A stretch of DNA of 64,000 nucleotides from CAYSUS01 sp964434165 (GTDB lineage Bacteria > Planctomycetota > Planctomycetia > Pirellulales > Thermoguttaceae), in the NCBI GenBank assembly GCA_964434165.1, contig CAYSUS010000043.1, forward strand, positions 1 to 64,000, in the 5' to 3' direction. Below are positions 51,877-60,988 of the stretch, piece after piece (the first letter of the stretch is position 1; the number at the start of each line of letters is the position of its first letter). The translations under genes were made by a program, and so were the position numbers. The notes below the pieces were generated by a model. It had not been told where the DNA came from, searched no databases, and saw only the letters and a list, made by a program, of their open reading frames with translations.

Positions 51877-52324
51877 CGGTCGATCCTGCGATCGAGAATA
51901 CGTCGCGGACCAGGTCGAGTGGTCCCGCGACGCGCCGCCCATCTCAGACACTCTGTTCCGCCCCAGCGATCCACGCGCCGTCGCCCAGCCGGAGAAACCC
52001 TCGCGAGAGACCGCTCGGGGGGGGGCCAAATGGAGAACCCTAACCCACTCTGGAAGTGACCCGCCACGCTGCCGACCGACCGGGAATCCGCCCGTATTCT
52101 GACCGAAACTGACTCCTCATTCAAGTGACCAGCAACCCCGCGCGCTGGTCCGACCCCGGCTGGCTCGAAGGGGACGAACCAGACTTCCGACAGCCTCCAG
52201 GACGTCGCAGTCTCAGGCTGATCCCCGCCGGTGGCGGCCCGCACCCCCAGGTGCTAGATTGGCGGTCGTGGTTGAAAAGCTCGGTCTGGCCTCTGACTCG
52301 CTCGATGAAGAAAGGGGGTACGCG
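51877..52324. other. Divergent intergenic region
   Basis: These 448 bases separate the minus-strand cluster from the plus-strand PQQ-like gene. I see no gene and no convincing sigma70 promoter on either strand. The frame of the PQQ-like gene stays open back to 52259, but the signal peptide begins at 52325. Confidence 0.5.
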
Positions 52325-55300
52325 ATGCTCCGGCCTTCGATCGTCTCCAGGTGGTTGCTTCCGGCTTGCCTGATGTGGGCCGCTGTCGCGGGCACGAGCC
52401 CACTGGGCGCGCAGGGCCAGTCGGCCACGGACTGGGCCGACCACGTGCTGAATCGCACGGGCGTCAAACGGGGGATATGCGTTCTACTCGATTCAGAGCC
52501 CGCCGACCGGGCCATCGCCTTGGCCAGGCAGAGCGACTTGATCGTCTACACGCAGCTTCCCGATCCGAAGAAGGTGCGGGCATGCCGCGAGGAGGTGGAC
52601 GCCGCCGGCCTCCTCGGTACCCGCGTCTACGTCGAGCAGGGCGACGCCGCGCGCATCCACCTGGCCGACAACCTGGCCGACCTGGTCGTCGAGTCGCTGG
52701 TCCCTCTTGAGATGCCCGCAGGCCATCGCACGGAACCGCTTCGCGTGGTGAACCCGCTCGGGAAGGTGCTTTTCGGAAACGCGGTAGCTTCCAGGCCTTT
52801 CCCGCAAGACATGGACGAATGGACCCACCACTTTCACGGGCCGGACAACAACCCGCAGTCTCGCGACCGGCTGGCCCGCAGCCCGTACCTCACGCAGTTC
52901 CTGGGCGAGCCGTGGTACGTGCCCATGCCTGGCGTCACCGTAGCCGCAGGGGGGCGCGTGTTCACCGCGCACGGACATATCGCTTTCCACCGTCGGGCCT
53001 GGCCCTGGCTGCACACGCTCGTGGCCCTTAACGGCTACAACGGCACCATCCTATGGCAGCGGCCGTTGGAAGAGGGCTTCATGATCCACCGCAACACGAT
53101 CATCGCCACACCCGAAGTGGTGCTCTTGGGCGACAACCGGTCGTGCAAGCTGCTCGACGCGGCCACCGGTGAGCTGCGGGGCGAGATCCAAGCGCCCGAG
53201 GGCGCCACGGGACCGTGCTGGAAGTGGATGGCGCTGGACGACGGGGTCCTCTACGCCCTGGTCGGCGAGGTCGAGCCGCCCGACCCCACCGTGCGCAAGC
53301 GGAATCCGCGGGGTGGCTGGCCGTGGCGGCCAATGAGCGAAGGCTACGATTCGCCGAACTACCGCTGGGGATTCGGGCGCACGTTCTTCGCCGTGGACCT
53401 GAAGACGAAGGAGGTTCTCTGGAAGCACATCGAGGAGAAGCCCGTCGATACTCGGAGCGTGGCCATGTCGTCGGGCCGCATTTGCTACCTCGCGCACCCG
53501 GAGTACCTGGCTTGCCTCGATGCGAAGAAGGGAGATCGCCTCTGGAAGAACAGCGACCGCGACCTGTTGGAGGCAATCGGCCCGCACTACAAAGCCCAGA
53601 TCTGGATCTGGGGCTTCTCCAGCACGTGCTACGCCAAGTGCAGCGACACGGCGATTTACTTCGCCGGTCCCACGCGGACCAGACTGGTCGCGGCCAGCAC
53701 CGAGGACGGCCGCCTCCTGTGGTCCCATCCGGTCGGCAACTACCAGCTCGTGCTCCGCGACGAGGGGCTCTACGCCCTGGGGAGCGACAAGCAAAGCCGG
53801 CTGTTCGAGCCGATGACGGGCAAGGTGCTCCAGGAGCTGCCCTGCCGGCGCGCGGCCTGCACGCGGGCGACAGGCACGATCGACAGCATCTTCACCCGCG
53901 GCGAGCAGCCGCCCGACGAGCGCGGGCGCCACGCCGGCACGATGCGGCTTTCGATGGACGACAGGCGGCCGCGGCGGATCGCCCTGATGCGTCCGCCCTG
54001 CCAGGACGGCGTGATGATCGCCCACGGGCTGCTCTACTGGGGGCCCTGGATGTGCGACTGTCACTTGCAGCTCGTCGGCCAGCTCTGCCTGGCCCCGGCC
54101 GGGGACTTCGACTTCGAAGCCCGGGCTGACGAGGCCGAGCGGCTCCAGGTTCTCTCGGAGACCAAGGGCCTGCCGCCGAAGTTCGAAATCGCTCCGGGCG
54201 ACTGGCCGACGTACCGCGCCGACAATCAGCGGCGCGCGGCCACCGAGGCATCGATCCCCGCGCGCGTGGCCCGTGCATGGGTCTATACACCCCCGCAGAG
54301 CAAGAAGGTCGATTCCTCTCTGCTCGTCCCGGCCGCCCCGGTCACCGCCGGAGGCATGGTATTCGTCTGCGGCCCAGACGGTGCGGTGCGAGCACTGGAC
54401 GGGCAAACCGGAGAGCCTCGCTGGAAGGCGTTCACTGGCGGGCGCATCACCTACCCATGCGCGATCGCGGACGATCGGATGTTCCTGGGCAGCGGGGACG
54501 GATTTGTGTACGCATTTGAAGCCGCCACCGGGCACCCCCTGTGGCGGTTCCGCGCCGCCCCGGTCGAGCGCAAGATCGTCGAGCACGGACGCTTGATCTC
54601 CACCTGGCCGGTGGGCAGCGGGGTGGCGGTCGATGAAGGCGTGGTCTATGCCGCGGCCGGCCTGGCCAGTTGGGACGGCACGCACGTCTACGCCCTGGAC
54701 GCGGCCAGCGGCCGAATACGCTGGCAGAACAACGCCACCGGGCATCTGGCGGGCGACGACAAGGTCTCGGGCGTGAGCGTTCAGGGACACACGCTGCTGC
54801 ATGACGGCAAGCTCTACCTGGCAGGCGGCAACGTCGTTTCGCCGGCCGTGTACGACACGAGGGACGGGAAATGCCTCAACACGCTGGACGATGAGTGGAG
54901 CTTCAGCCCGCGGGGTTGCGAGCTCGTCCTGGCCGGCGGCAACGTGGGTGTGTTCGGCACCTTGCTCTATTCGCCGCGCGAACCGGCTAGGGGCCCCTGG
55001 CGCCTGCCCGAGGTGTACCAGGCGCAGCAGGGCGAGGCGGTCGTACGGGCCGCTGGCGGGCCACTGATGCGGATCGCGGCCGAGCAAGCCGGGTCGAAGA
55101 AGCCGCGCGCCCTGTGGACCTCCACGCACTTCGGCCGAATCCGCGCCGTGGCGCTGGGGGAGAATGCGGCGGTCGCGGCTGGGCAGTTCCCGTCGGCCGA
55201 CCCTGAGGCCCCGGGCCGCCACGCCGTGGCCGCCTTTGACCTGGAGGACGGCACGCTGCTTTGGAGCCACGACTTGGACGGCGTGCCGCTCCCCTGGGGG

Positions 55301-55384
55301 GTGGCGCTAGATCGCGACGGACGCGTGATCACCGCCCTGCTGGATGGCCGCATGGTCTGCCTGGCCAACCAGAGCGCGAATTGA
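52325..55384 (+). CDS. Large exported PQQ-like beta-propeller protein
   Basis: This 1019-residue protein has a signal peptide (RWLLPACLMWAAVAGTSPLGA). A first domain (about 45-140) resembles a degenerate SAM-methyltransferase fold: KRGICVLLDSEPADRAIALA, then VYVEQGDAARIHLADNLADL. The planctomycete family hallmark DMDEWTHHFHGPDNNPQSRD follows near residue 160. Then come many PQQ-type blades (DAATGELRGEI, ALDGQTGEPRWKA, ALDAASGRIRWQN) to the C-terminus. AAGGGGG lies 6 bases before the ATG. These proteins are predicted secreted or periplasmic; the reaction is unknown, and PQQ binding is not certain from the motifs. It may be transcribed with the protease gene 127 bases downstream. Confidence 0.88.
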   Translation: MLRPSIVSRWLLPACLMWAAVAGTSPLGAQGQSATDWADHVLNRTGVKRGICVLLDSEPADRAIALARQSDLIVYTQLPDPKKVRACREEVDAAGLLGTRVYVEQGDAARIHLADNLADLVVESLVPLEMPAGHRTEPLRVVNPLGKVLFGNAVASRPFPQDMDEWTHHFHGPDNNPQSRDRLARSPYLTQFLGEPWYVPMPGVTVAAGGRVFTAHGHIAFHRRAWPWLHTLVALNGYNGTILWQRPLEEGFMIHRNTIIATPEVVLLGDNRSCKLLDAATGELRGEIQAPEGATGPCWKWMALDDGVLYALVGEVEPPDPTVRKRNPRGGWPWRPMSEGYDSPNYRWGFGRTFFAVDLKTKEVLWKHIEEKPVDTRSVAMSSGRICYLAHPEYLACLDAKKGDRLWKNSDRDLLEAIGPHYKAQIWIWGFSSTCYAKCSDTAIYFAGPTRTRLVAASTEDGRLLWSHPVGNYQLVLRDEGLYALGSDKQSRLFEPMTGKVLQELPCRRAACTRATGTIDSIFTRGEQPPDERGRHAGTMRLSMDDRRPRRIALMRPPCQDGVMIAHGLLYWGPWMCDCHLQLVGQLCLAPAGDFDFEARADEAERLQVLSETKGLPPKFEIAPGDWPTYRADNQRRAATEASIPARVARAWVYTPPQSKKVDSSLLVPAAPVTAGGMVFVCGPDGAVRALDGQTGEPRWKAFTGGRITYPCAIADDRMFLGSGDGFVYAFEAATGHPLWRFRAAPVERKIVEHGRLISTWPVGSGVAVDEGVVYAAAGLASWDGTHVYALDAASGRIRWQNNATGHLAGDDKVSGVSVQGHTLLHDGKLYLAGGNVVSPAVYDTRDGKCLNTLDDEWSFSPRGCELVLAGGNVGVFGTLLYSPREPARGPWRLPEVYQAQQGEAVVRAAGGPLMRIAAEQAGSKKPRALWTSTHFGRIRAVALGENAAVAAGQFPSADPEAPGRHAVAAFDLEDGTLLWSHDLDGVPLPWGVALDRDGRVITALLDGRMVCLANQSAN

Positions 55385-55511
55385 GAAGAGGTCCGCGGAG
55401 GCTTCTGCGTACAATGGACGGAAGCGCCGGAGGACTCTCGTCGCCACGGCGCGGACCTTTCCAAGCCCGGACGTGTCGCCAGGCCGGTCTTGCGCTCAGC
55501 GAAAACTGCAC

Positions 55512-57323
55512 ATGGAATTCGTCCGTCAGCCAGTCGTTACAGCTCTTCTCGTTGCCACGGCCTTGGTGCCTTCGGTGTGCGCGGGCGCGGTCTCAGTGAT
55601 CTCCAATCGTACCGAGGAAGAGATCCCCTTTACGGTCGAGGGCCCGGACGGAAAGCGCACCGATTATCGGCTGGCGCCCTGGGACGTGACGCCCGTTCCC
55701 GTCGTCGCCACCGCGGAGCTCACCTTCGATTCCGGCGAAGGGCCACTTCGCTACCGGCTCGAGCCCTACTTCGCGTTCGCCTTCCAGGTCCGCCTGGGGA
55801 AGCTTGAGCTCTCCCAGTTCCGCATCCCCGCGGCCGAAAGCAAGGGGAAGGGCGATACAGAAGAGCCGGCCGACAACGAGGCCGTCGAGCTTCCCCCCGT
55901 GCCGGAGACCGATCCGCGGCGGCACGCGATCCTGAAGCTTCCGGTCGTGCTGCTGGTGGACGACGACGAGCCGGCGGTGCGGGCCGTATGGGAGAAGCGG
56001 CTTCGCGACCGGCTGGCCGATGCCTCGGACGTGCTCGAGCGAACCTGTCGCGTGCGGCTCGAGGCGGTCGAGGTCGCCACCTGGGATTCGGACGACGCAG
56101 TCCGCGACTTCGCCGAGTCGATGGCCGAGTTCGAGCGGGAGGTCCTGCCGGCCGCCGGTCGGATCGCCATCGGCTTCACAAGTCAGTACGAAGTCACGCG
56201 GGGCCGCGAGAACCTGGGCGGCACGCGCGGACCGCTGCACTCCCACGTCCTGATCCGGGAATACTCGCCCAATATCGAGGAGCCGCAGCGACTGGAAGTG
56301 CTGGTCCATGAGCTAGGGCACTTCCTGGGGGCGGTGCACGTGCAGGACCCGACCTCGGTGATGCGTCCCATGCTGACCGACCGGCGCTCCAATGCGCGAA
56401 GCTTCGCGATTCGATTCGACGCCGTGAACACGCTGATCCTCTACCAGGTGGCCGAGGAGATGCGGACCCGCCGCGTGCGCCGTTTCGGGGATCTCAGCAG
56501 CCCGGTCAAGACCCGGCTCCGTGCGATTTTCGCCGCCGTGGACAAGGCGAATCCTCGGGACAAGACGGCCGCGAAGTACATCGCCCGTCTCGACGCGCCT
56601 CCGGAGTTCCAGCTCAACACGGTCCGGGTGTCTGGCCGCTCGATCGACGGCGCGCGCACCGTGGTCCAGGCGATCGTGGCCGCCGCCGATCGCCGCCACG
56701 CCGCGACGCTAAGCGGCGACCGGCTGTCGGAGCGGTACGTCAGGGTGGCTGCCGCTGCGGCGGCGGAACTGCCGGAGGAGATCGCCCCTCGCGCCTTCCT
56801 CCTGGGACTGGGGATCGGGTTGGACGATTCCGGCACCTTCCGCTCCAGCCCAGTTCTCGGCGCGTTGTGCCGCAGGATCGAGAGTGACGAGGAGAGGGCT
56901 ACCCGGCTGCGAGTGCTGGGCCGCCCCACCCTGACCGGGCGCCGCGATCTGGCCCAACATTTCTTTCTCTCTTGCAGTCTGGCGGAAGTGGCCGGGCCGG
57001 CCCGGGCGGAAGCCGCCGGACTGTTCAAAGAACTGCTTGACGCCCGCCGCGGGAGCGGGTTCAGCTTCGCCGACCTGGCTGCCGACCTGGCCGGCGCCGA
57101 GTTCGCCCGGAGGGTGGGCGACGGCAACCTGAAGTTGAACCAGATCGCCATCTCCTTCCGCGCTTCGGACCACATGCCGCCGGTCAGCGGTTTGAAGGAA
57201 GGGCTCGCCTGGAAGGCCCTGCTCCGGACCTACGGCATGACGAACGATGGGCGGTTCCAGCGCGAGGTGTCGGCGATCCGCGAGCGGATCGCGGCGCTGC
57301 CGGCCTATACCGACCGGCGATGA
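55512..57323 (+). CDS. Exported metzincin-type zinc metalloprotease
   Basis: This 603-residue protein has a signal peptide (PVVTALLVATALVPSVCAG). The zinc site HELGHFLGAVH (about residue 265) is a complete HExxHxxGxxH metzincin motif. About a dozen residues later SVMRPML gives a Met-turn candidate. The N-terminal 230 residues hold a beta-rich region and a charged segment (PAADNEAVELPP-type). The C-terminal 300 residues are helical with no recognised domain. It would act outside the cytoplasm. The ATG at 55512 is set by the signal peptide; the frame is open further upstream. No ribosome site is seen. Confidence 0.8.
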   Translation: MEFVRQPVVTALLVATALVPSVCAGAVSVISNRTEEEIPFTVEGPDGKRTDYRLAPWDVTPVPVVATAELTFDSGEGPLRYRLEPYFAFAFQVRLGKLELSQFRIPAAESKGKGDTEEPADNEAVELPPVPETDPRRHAILKLPVVLLVDDDEPAVRAVWEKRLRDRLADASDVLERTCRVRLEAVEVATWDSDDAVRDFAESMAEFEREVLPAAGRIAIGFTSQYEVTRGRENLGGTRGPLHSHVLIREYSPNIEEPQRLEVLVHELGHFLGAVHVQDPTSVMRPMLTDRRSNARSFAIRFDAVNTLILYQVAEEMRTRRVRRFGDLSSPVKTRLRAIFAAVDKANPRDKTAAKYIARLDAPPEFQLNTVRVSGRSIDGARTVVQAIVAAADRRHAATLSGDRLSERYVRVAAAAAAELPEEIAPRAFLLGLGIGLDDSGTFRSSPVLGALCRRIESDEERATRLRVLGRPTLTGRRDLAQHFFLSCSLAEVAGPARAEAAGLFKELLDARRGSGFSFADLAADLAGAEFARRVGDGNLKLNQIAISFRASDHMPPVSGLKEGLAWKALLRTYGMTNDGRFQREVSAIRERIAALPAYTDRR

Positions 57324-57739
57324 CGCGCGGCAGCCAGTGCTCAAGAAGCGCTCACGCGGGCCTGCCAAAGTGGCGGTAGTGCAACGTCAATCTGGCTGCC
57401 GGTCGCCCTCACCGCGGTTTTCTCCCCAGCATCGCTTCCGCAGCGCAACCTATTTGGGGAGATCATCTTAAGTGTGTTGGGCCGCCGTGGTCGGGGTTTC
57501 GCCGCGGAAGCCGGCACGCGACACGGCTTGTCGCTCTAACTGCTTGTCCGGTGGTAGCTTGAGACCGAAGAGTCGGGCTTCGCACTTTCGAGGGACATGA
57601 AATAGTCTGCCGTGGCTGTCGAAAACTGGCATTTCCTTTGCTCTCGTGCAAAGTGCATTGTCCGAAGTGCATTGTCCACGGACCGGCGGTTCCGTCCGGG
57701 TTGCCAGGCCAGTTGCCAACCGAGATATGGGGTCCTGCG
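57324..57739. other. Intergenic region upstream of the small TPR gene
   Basis: These 416 bases follow the metzincin gene. They contain a two-copy direct repeat at 57650-57677. A minus-strand frame of 54 residues (57468-57632, starting MPVFDSHGRLF) has no clear family resemblance or ribosome site, so I leave it uncalled. No promoter stood out. Confidence 0.5.
57650..57677. repeat. Two-copy direct repeat
   Basis: Two adjacent 14-base copies, AAAGTGCATTGTCC and GAAGTGCATTGTCC, differ at one position. They end 62 bases before the ATG of the small TPR gene, so they might be an operator. Confidence 0.7.
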
Positions 57740-58084
57740 ATGCCGCTCAACGCCCAGCAGTTCGTTCGAATCGCTCGCAAGCTCAAGCACACGGCCGGCT
57801 ACGTGGAGTTGGGCATGACGAAACCCGCGGCGGAGCTGCTCGACGCCATCCAGCAGCTCGGCCCCCTGGAGGTCTCGGCGGACATGCTCCGCGCCGAGAT
57901 CCATCGGCTGGAAGGGCGGCCCGACGAGGCGGCGGCGTGCTTGGAGCGGGCCTCGCGAAGGCTCGCCGATCCCGAGACCCGCCAGGCGTGGCTGACTTTG
58001 AGCCAGTGGTTCCGCAACGCCGGCGACGCCAAGCGGGCGATCCAGGCCCTCGGCCAGGCACGAGGCGCTTCGCCGGTCATCTGA
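57740..58084 (+). CDS. Small TPR-like helical protein
   Basis: This 114-residue protein is made of paired helices: FVRIARKLKHTAGYVELG, then LDAIQQLGPLEVSADML, RAEIHRLEGRPDEAAACL and LSQWFRNAGDAKRAIQAL. The spacing fits two or three TPR units. There is no signal peptide. Such small proteins are common in planctomycetes, with unknown partners. TGGGG lies 7 bases before the ATG. It converges with nagA, leaving 35 bases between the stops. Confidence 0.75.
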   Translation: MPLNAQQFVRIARKLKHTAGYVELGMTKPAAELLDAIQQLGPLEVSADMLRAEIHRLEGRPDEAAACLERASRRLADPETRQAWLTLSQWFRNAGDAKRAIQALGQARGASPVI

Positions 58085-58119
58085 CCCGCGCCAGCAGTGC
58101 GGCGTGCCGACGTATCTCC

Positions 58120-59295
58120 TCACCCTGCCGCAGCGCCGAACACCACGTCTCCGCCAATCACGGTCCCTTCCACGGCTACGCGCCACTGGCTCGAGTCTTC
58201 TGAGAGTCGCTCTACGCGGAACAGCACCAGGTCGGCCGGTTGTCCCTCGTCCAGTCGCGACGGCTCGATCCCGAGCATCCGGGCAGGGTTGTCGGTGGCC
58301 ATGTGCACGGCGTCGGGCAGGGACATGCCTGCGTACTGCATCACGCCGGCGATCCCCTGCCCCAACGGCGCGGATGCACCTGCAAGCAGCTCATGCTGCC
58401 CTGCGATCACCACCTTCCCGCTGGGGAGGATCTCCAATTCGCAGAGGTTCGTCGCGTAGCGCCCCGGTGCGAGTCCTGCCATACCCGACAGGTCGCTAAC
58501 CAGCACGCACGCCTCTGGGCCTTTCGCGCGCACGAAGCACTTGACCACGTCGGGCGGCAGGTGGAACCCGTCGCAGATCAGACCCGCCGCAAGGCGATCG
58601 TCGGCAAGTTGCGCCCACAGGTAGTTGCGGTGGCGGGGCAGTTGTGCGTGGCACCCATTGCCCAAGTGCGTGCTCATGCGGGCGCCAGCGTCGGCCGCGG
58701 CGCGGATCTGATCCGGTGTGGCCGACGTGTGGCCCAGGGACACAAGCACGCCGCCCTCTGTCACCCGCCGGATGAAATCCGGTGCCGCCGGATACTCGGG
58801 CGACAGTGTGAGGATACGGATCCGCCCCCCGGCCGCCTCCTGGAAGCGCTGGAGCTCGTCCCAATCGGGTTCGTGACAGTGGGCAAGGGGGTGGGCGCCG
58901 CGCGGGCCGTCCTCGCGCGAGAGGTACGGCCCTTCGACGTGGATGCCGGCCACGCGCCGCGCGACCTCGGGCACGGTCTCGCAGGCCCGGGCAATGGTGC
59001 GCAAAGCGTGCCCCATGACCTCGGGCGCGTTGGTCGTCACCGTAGGACAGAATCGCGTGGTGCCGAAGCGGTCCATAGCCCGGGCGATCGCGGCGACCTT
59101 GTCCACGGTGAGGTCGGCCGCGCTGCATTCCTGCCCGCCGTACCCGTTCACCTGGAGGTCGATCCAGCCCGGCGAGACCCAGGGGAGGTCCTCTGCGTCA
59201 TCGTCGGGCATCCGCTCGACCTGGCTAATCAGCCCGCCTTCGATCCCCAGGCGCACGGGCTGACACGTATCGTAGCGTCGGGCAACGATCTCCAT
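58120..59295 (-). CDS. nagA: N-acetylglucosamine-6-phosphate deacetylase
   Basis: This 391-residue amidohydrolase removes the acetyl group from GlcNAc-6-phosphate (or the galactosamine analogue) in amino-sugar recycling. Seen are the start of the fold in SPGWIDLQVNGYGG, the metal ligand HVEGPYL, GHTSATPDQI with a ligand His, HLGNG (often HLFNAM), ICDGFHLPP, and the catalytic Asp in VSDLSGMAG. The length is normal. A TACAAT on the minus strand at 59303-59308 lies just before the ATG and could be a -10 box; the matching -35 would fall in the palindrome at 59316. No other nag gene is nearby. Confidence 0.93.
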   Translation of the reverse strand: MEIVARRYDTCQPVRLGIEGGLISQVERMPDDDAEDLPWVSPGWIDLQVNGYGGQECSAADLTVDKVAAIARAMDRFGTTRFCPTVTTNAPEVMGHALRTIARACETVPEVARRVAGIHVEGPYLSREDGPRGAHPLAHCHEPDWDELQRFQEAAGGRIRILTLSPEYPAAPDFIRRVTEGGVLVSLGHTSATPDQIRAAADAGARMSTHLGNGCHAQLPRHRNYLWAQLADDRLAAGLICDGFHLPPDVVKCFVRAKGPEACVLVSDLSGMAGLAPGRYATNLCELEILPSGKVVIAGQHELLAGASAPLGQGIAGVMQYAGMSLPDAVHMATDNPARMLGIEPSRLDEGQPADLVLFRVERLSEDSSQWRVAVEGTVIGGDVVFGAAAG

Positions 59296-59315
59296 GCCCG
59301 GATTGTAGCAAGAAC

Positions 59316-59348
59316 AGACTTCCGAAGTCTTAGAGACTTCGGAAGTCT
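59316..59348. repeat. Palindrome with two self-complementary arms (copy D)
   Basis: Two 15-base arms, AGACTTCCGAAGTCT and AGACTTCGGAAGTCT, are perfect reverse complements around TAG. Each arm is itself nearly palindromic. It is closely related to the element at 3536-3566 and lies immediately upstream of nagA, after the small exported gene. Confidence 0.8.
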
Positions 59349-59456
59349 TGCTTTGGAGACTGATTGCGAACCGCTTAACCGGTCAAGCTGCCCTCACCCC
59401 CCCGGAATCCATCTGCCGCGCGGGAGAGGGAAGACTGGAAACTCGCCGCCGGCCAC

Positions 59457-59888
59457 TCAATAAAGCACGCGGCCGACGGGTACCGCGGCCACCCAGGGCT
59501 GGCCGTAGCCGCTCCATCGGAACGGATAGTGCGAGTTGTTGGCCGTCCACGCCGGCGAGTAGTCGCCGTGCAGGCAGTCCACGCCGGCCGTGGGACGCTG
59601 GTTGGAGAAGCCGAACCACTTCAGCGCAGCCATGCGGCGCTGGCGCTGCTCGGCGCGGAACTCCGCCTTGCGGCGCACGGCCAGCTTGGGGTCATGATAC
59701 TGCTCCAGCTCCTGCTGGTAGAACCACATCTCGGGTGTCGCCGTCACCTCGCCCGGCGAAATGGCGAGCGGGCTGCTCGGTGCCACGTGATTCGGCAGTG
59801 GAGGCGGGAGGGGCGAGCGGTTCTGGGCCATCGCCGGGGCGACGGCGAACACCGACAATGCGCACAGGGCGATCGCAAGCCTCGTCAT
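59457..59888 (-). CDS. Small exported protein of unknown function
   Basis: This 143-residue protein has a clear signal peptide (MTRLAIALCALSVFAVAPAM then AQ). The mature part has a proline-rich segment, a charged helix (LEQYHDPKLAVRRKAEFRAE) and an aromatic C-terminus rich in Tyr/Trp (NNSHYPFRWSGYGQPWVAAV). I do not recognise the family. A strong AAAGGAG 8 bases before the ATG supports the start. It is monocistronic, upstream of the anti-sigma gene in the same direction. Confidence 0.75.
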   Translation of the reverse strand: MTRLAIALCALSVFAVAPAMAQNRSPLPPPLPNHVAPSSPLAISPGEVTATPEMWFYQQELEQYHDPKLAVRRKAEFRAEQRQRRMAALKWFGFSNQRPTAGVDCLHGDYSPAWTANNSHYPFRWSGYGQPWVAAVPVGRVLY

Positions 59889-60168
59889 CGATAGGTCTCC
59901 TTTCAGGCCGAGGTCTGCGCCTCAAGGCCGGTCGGGGGCCGCGGTTGGCGGCCAAGCTGTTCCAGTAGTCACCCGCAGAGCGCGGTCGCTGATGCGGCAG
60001 CATCAGCGGCCGGAGGGCAGCCGATCCTCGCCGCCCGCCAAAGCACTCATTCCACCTTTCGGCCTGCGATGAGCTGCGGGATTAGAGAAGTTCTGCCGGA
60101 TATGCTGGCGGACCCCGGCCATGCGGAGAATGGGAATCCCCGGCAAGATAGCAAGAGTCTTCGGCGGC

Positions 60169-60984
60169 TTACGCCACCGCGCCGGGCGGGAGCACGAAGT
60201 GGTTGTACGTCCGCTCCCGGTCGCCGTGGATCACCAGGACGTAGAGCAGATCGCCCGAGCGCCAGGCCGCGGCCCGCAGTCCGCGCGTGCCGCTGGTCGT
60301 GTCACGATAGGCGGGTGGCTGCTGGGGCAGATCCTGCGGGGCCGGTGGGGCGCCCCGCTGCCGAATGCGGACCACGTACAGCGTGGCTGAAGAGCCGAAG
60401 TCGCTGCGCACGTCGTAAGCCACACCCTTCCGGCCCAGCAGGCCCTCGACATGGCGGACGCGAATGTCGCGGTAGTGGTAGAGGTCCCGGCTAAAGGGGA
60501 GCTCGGCCGGCTCGCTATGCTGCGTGAGAAGCTCGCCTGGCTGGCGCGCGTCGTCCTGGCTGAGGGCAAAATCGATCGCCCCGCGCTGCACCTCTTCGAC
60601 GCTCATCGGCTGGGGCCGACGCAGCGGCAAGACCCAGATCGCCACCGAGGCGGCCACGGAGGCCGCAATGGCGGCGCCGGCGAACCACCGCCGAGTGCGC
60701 CGCCGCGGCGCAGCGCGGGTCGCGGCCCGATCCGCCGCCGGCGCAGCAGTGACGCGAGCGACGATCCGATCCGCCAGACCCTCGGGCACGGCCACGTGGT
60801 TGAACGTCGCGCCCAGCCGCCGATCGAGCTCCGCCGAGCGATCGCGAAGCTCTCGCAGTTCCTGGTCCGCGGCCAACGCATCGGCCAGCGAGGCCAGCGC
60901 AGGGTCCGAGAGGTCTTCGCCGTCCGGACGAAGCGCCTCCAGCGCCTCGATCAGGCGATGGTCTCGGAGGGGTGGCTGGTCCAT
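60169..60984 (-). CDS. Membrane-anchored anti-sigma factor (probable)
   Basis: This 271-residue protein has a cytoplasmic helical part (residues 1-95: LIEALEALRPDGEDL, LADALAADQELRELRDRSAE), a transmembrane helix near 100-120 (FAGAAIAASVAASVAIWVLP), and a periplasmic domain with VAYDVRSDFGSSATLYVVRI. No zinc-finger anti-sigma motif (HxxxCxxC) is present, so the binding mode differs from the ZAS type. It begins 4 bases after the ECF sigma gene ends, with AAGGA 7 bases before the ATG, so the two are co-transcribed and it probably holds the sigma factor at the membrane. Confidence 0.75.
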   Translation of the reverse strand: MDQPPLRDHRLIEALEALRPDGEDLSDPALASLADALAADQELRELRDRSAELDRRLGATFNHVAVPEGLADRIVARVTAAPAADRAATRAAPRRRTRRWFAGAAIAASVAASVAIWVLPLRRPQPMSVEEVQRGAIDFALSQDDARQPGELLTQHSEPAELPFSRDLYHYRDIRVRHVEGLLGRKGVAYDVRSDFGSSATLYVVRIRQRGAPPAPQDLPQQPPAYRDTTSGTRGLRAAAWRSGDLLYVLVIHGDRERTYNHFVLPPGAVA

Positions 60985-60988
60985 GGGA

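Noticed and set aside
53051..55270. 739-codon frame on the minus strand opposite the PQQ-like gene
   Set aside because: Antisense shadow; no domain or ribosome site.
57468..57632. 54-residue minus-strand frame starting MPVFDSHGRLF
   Set aside because: Plausible-looking peptide but no ribosome site and no family I can name.
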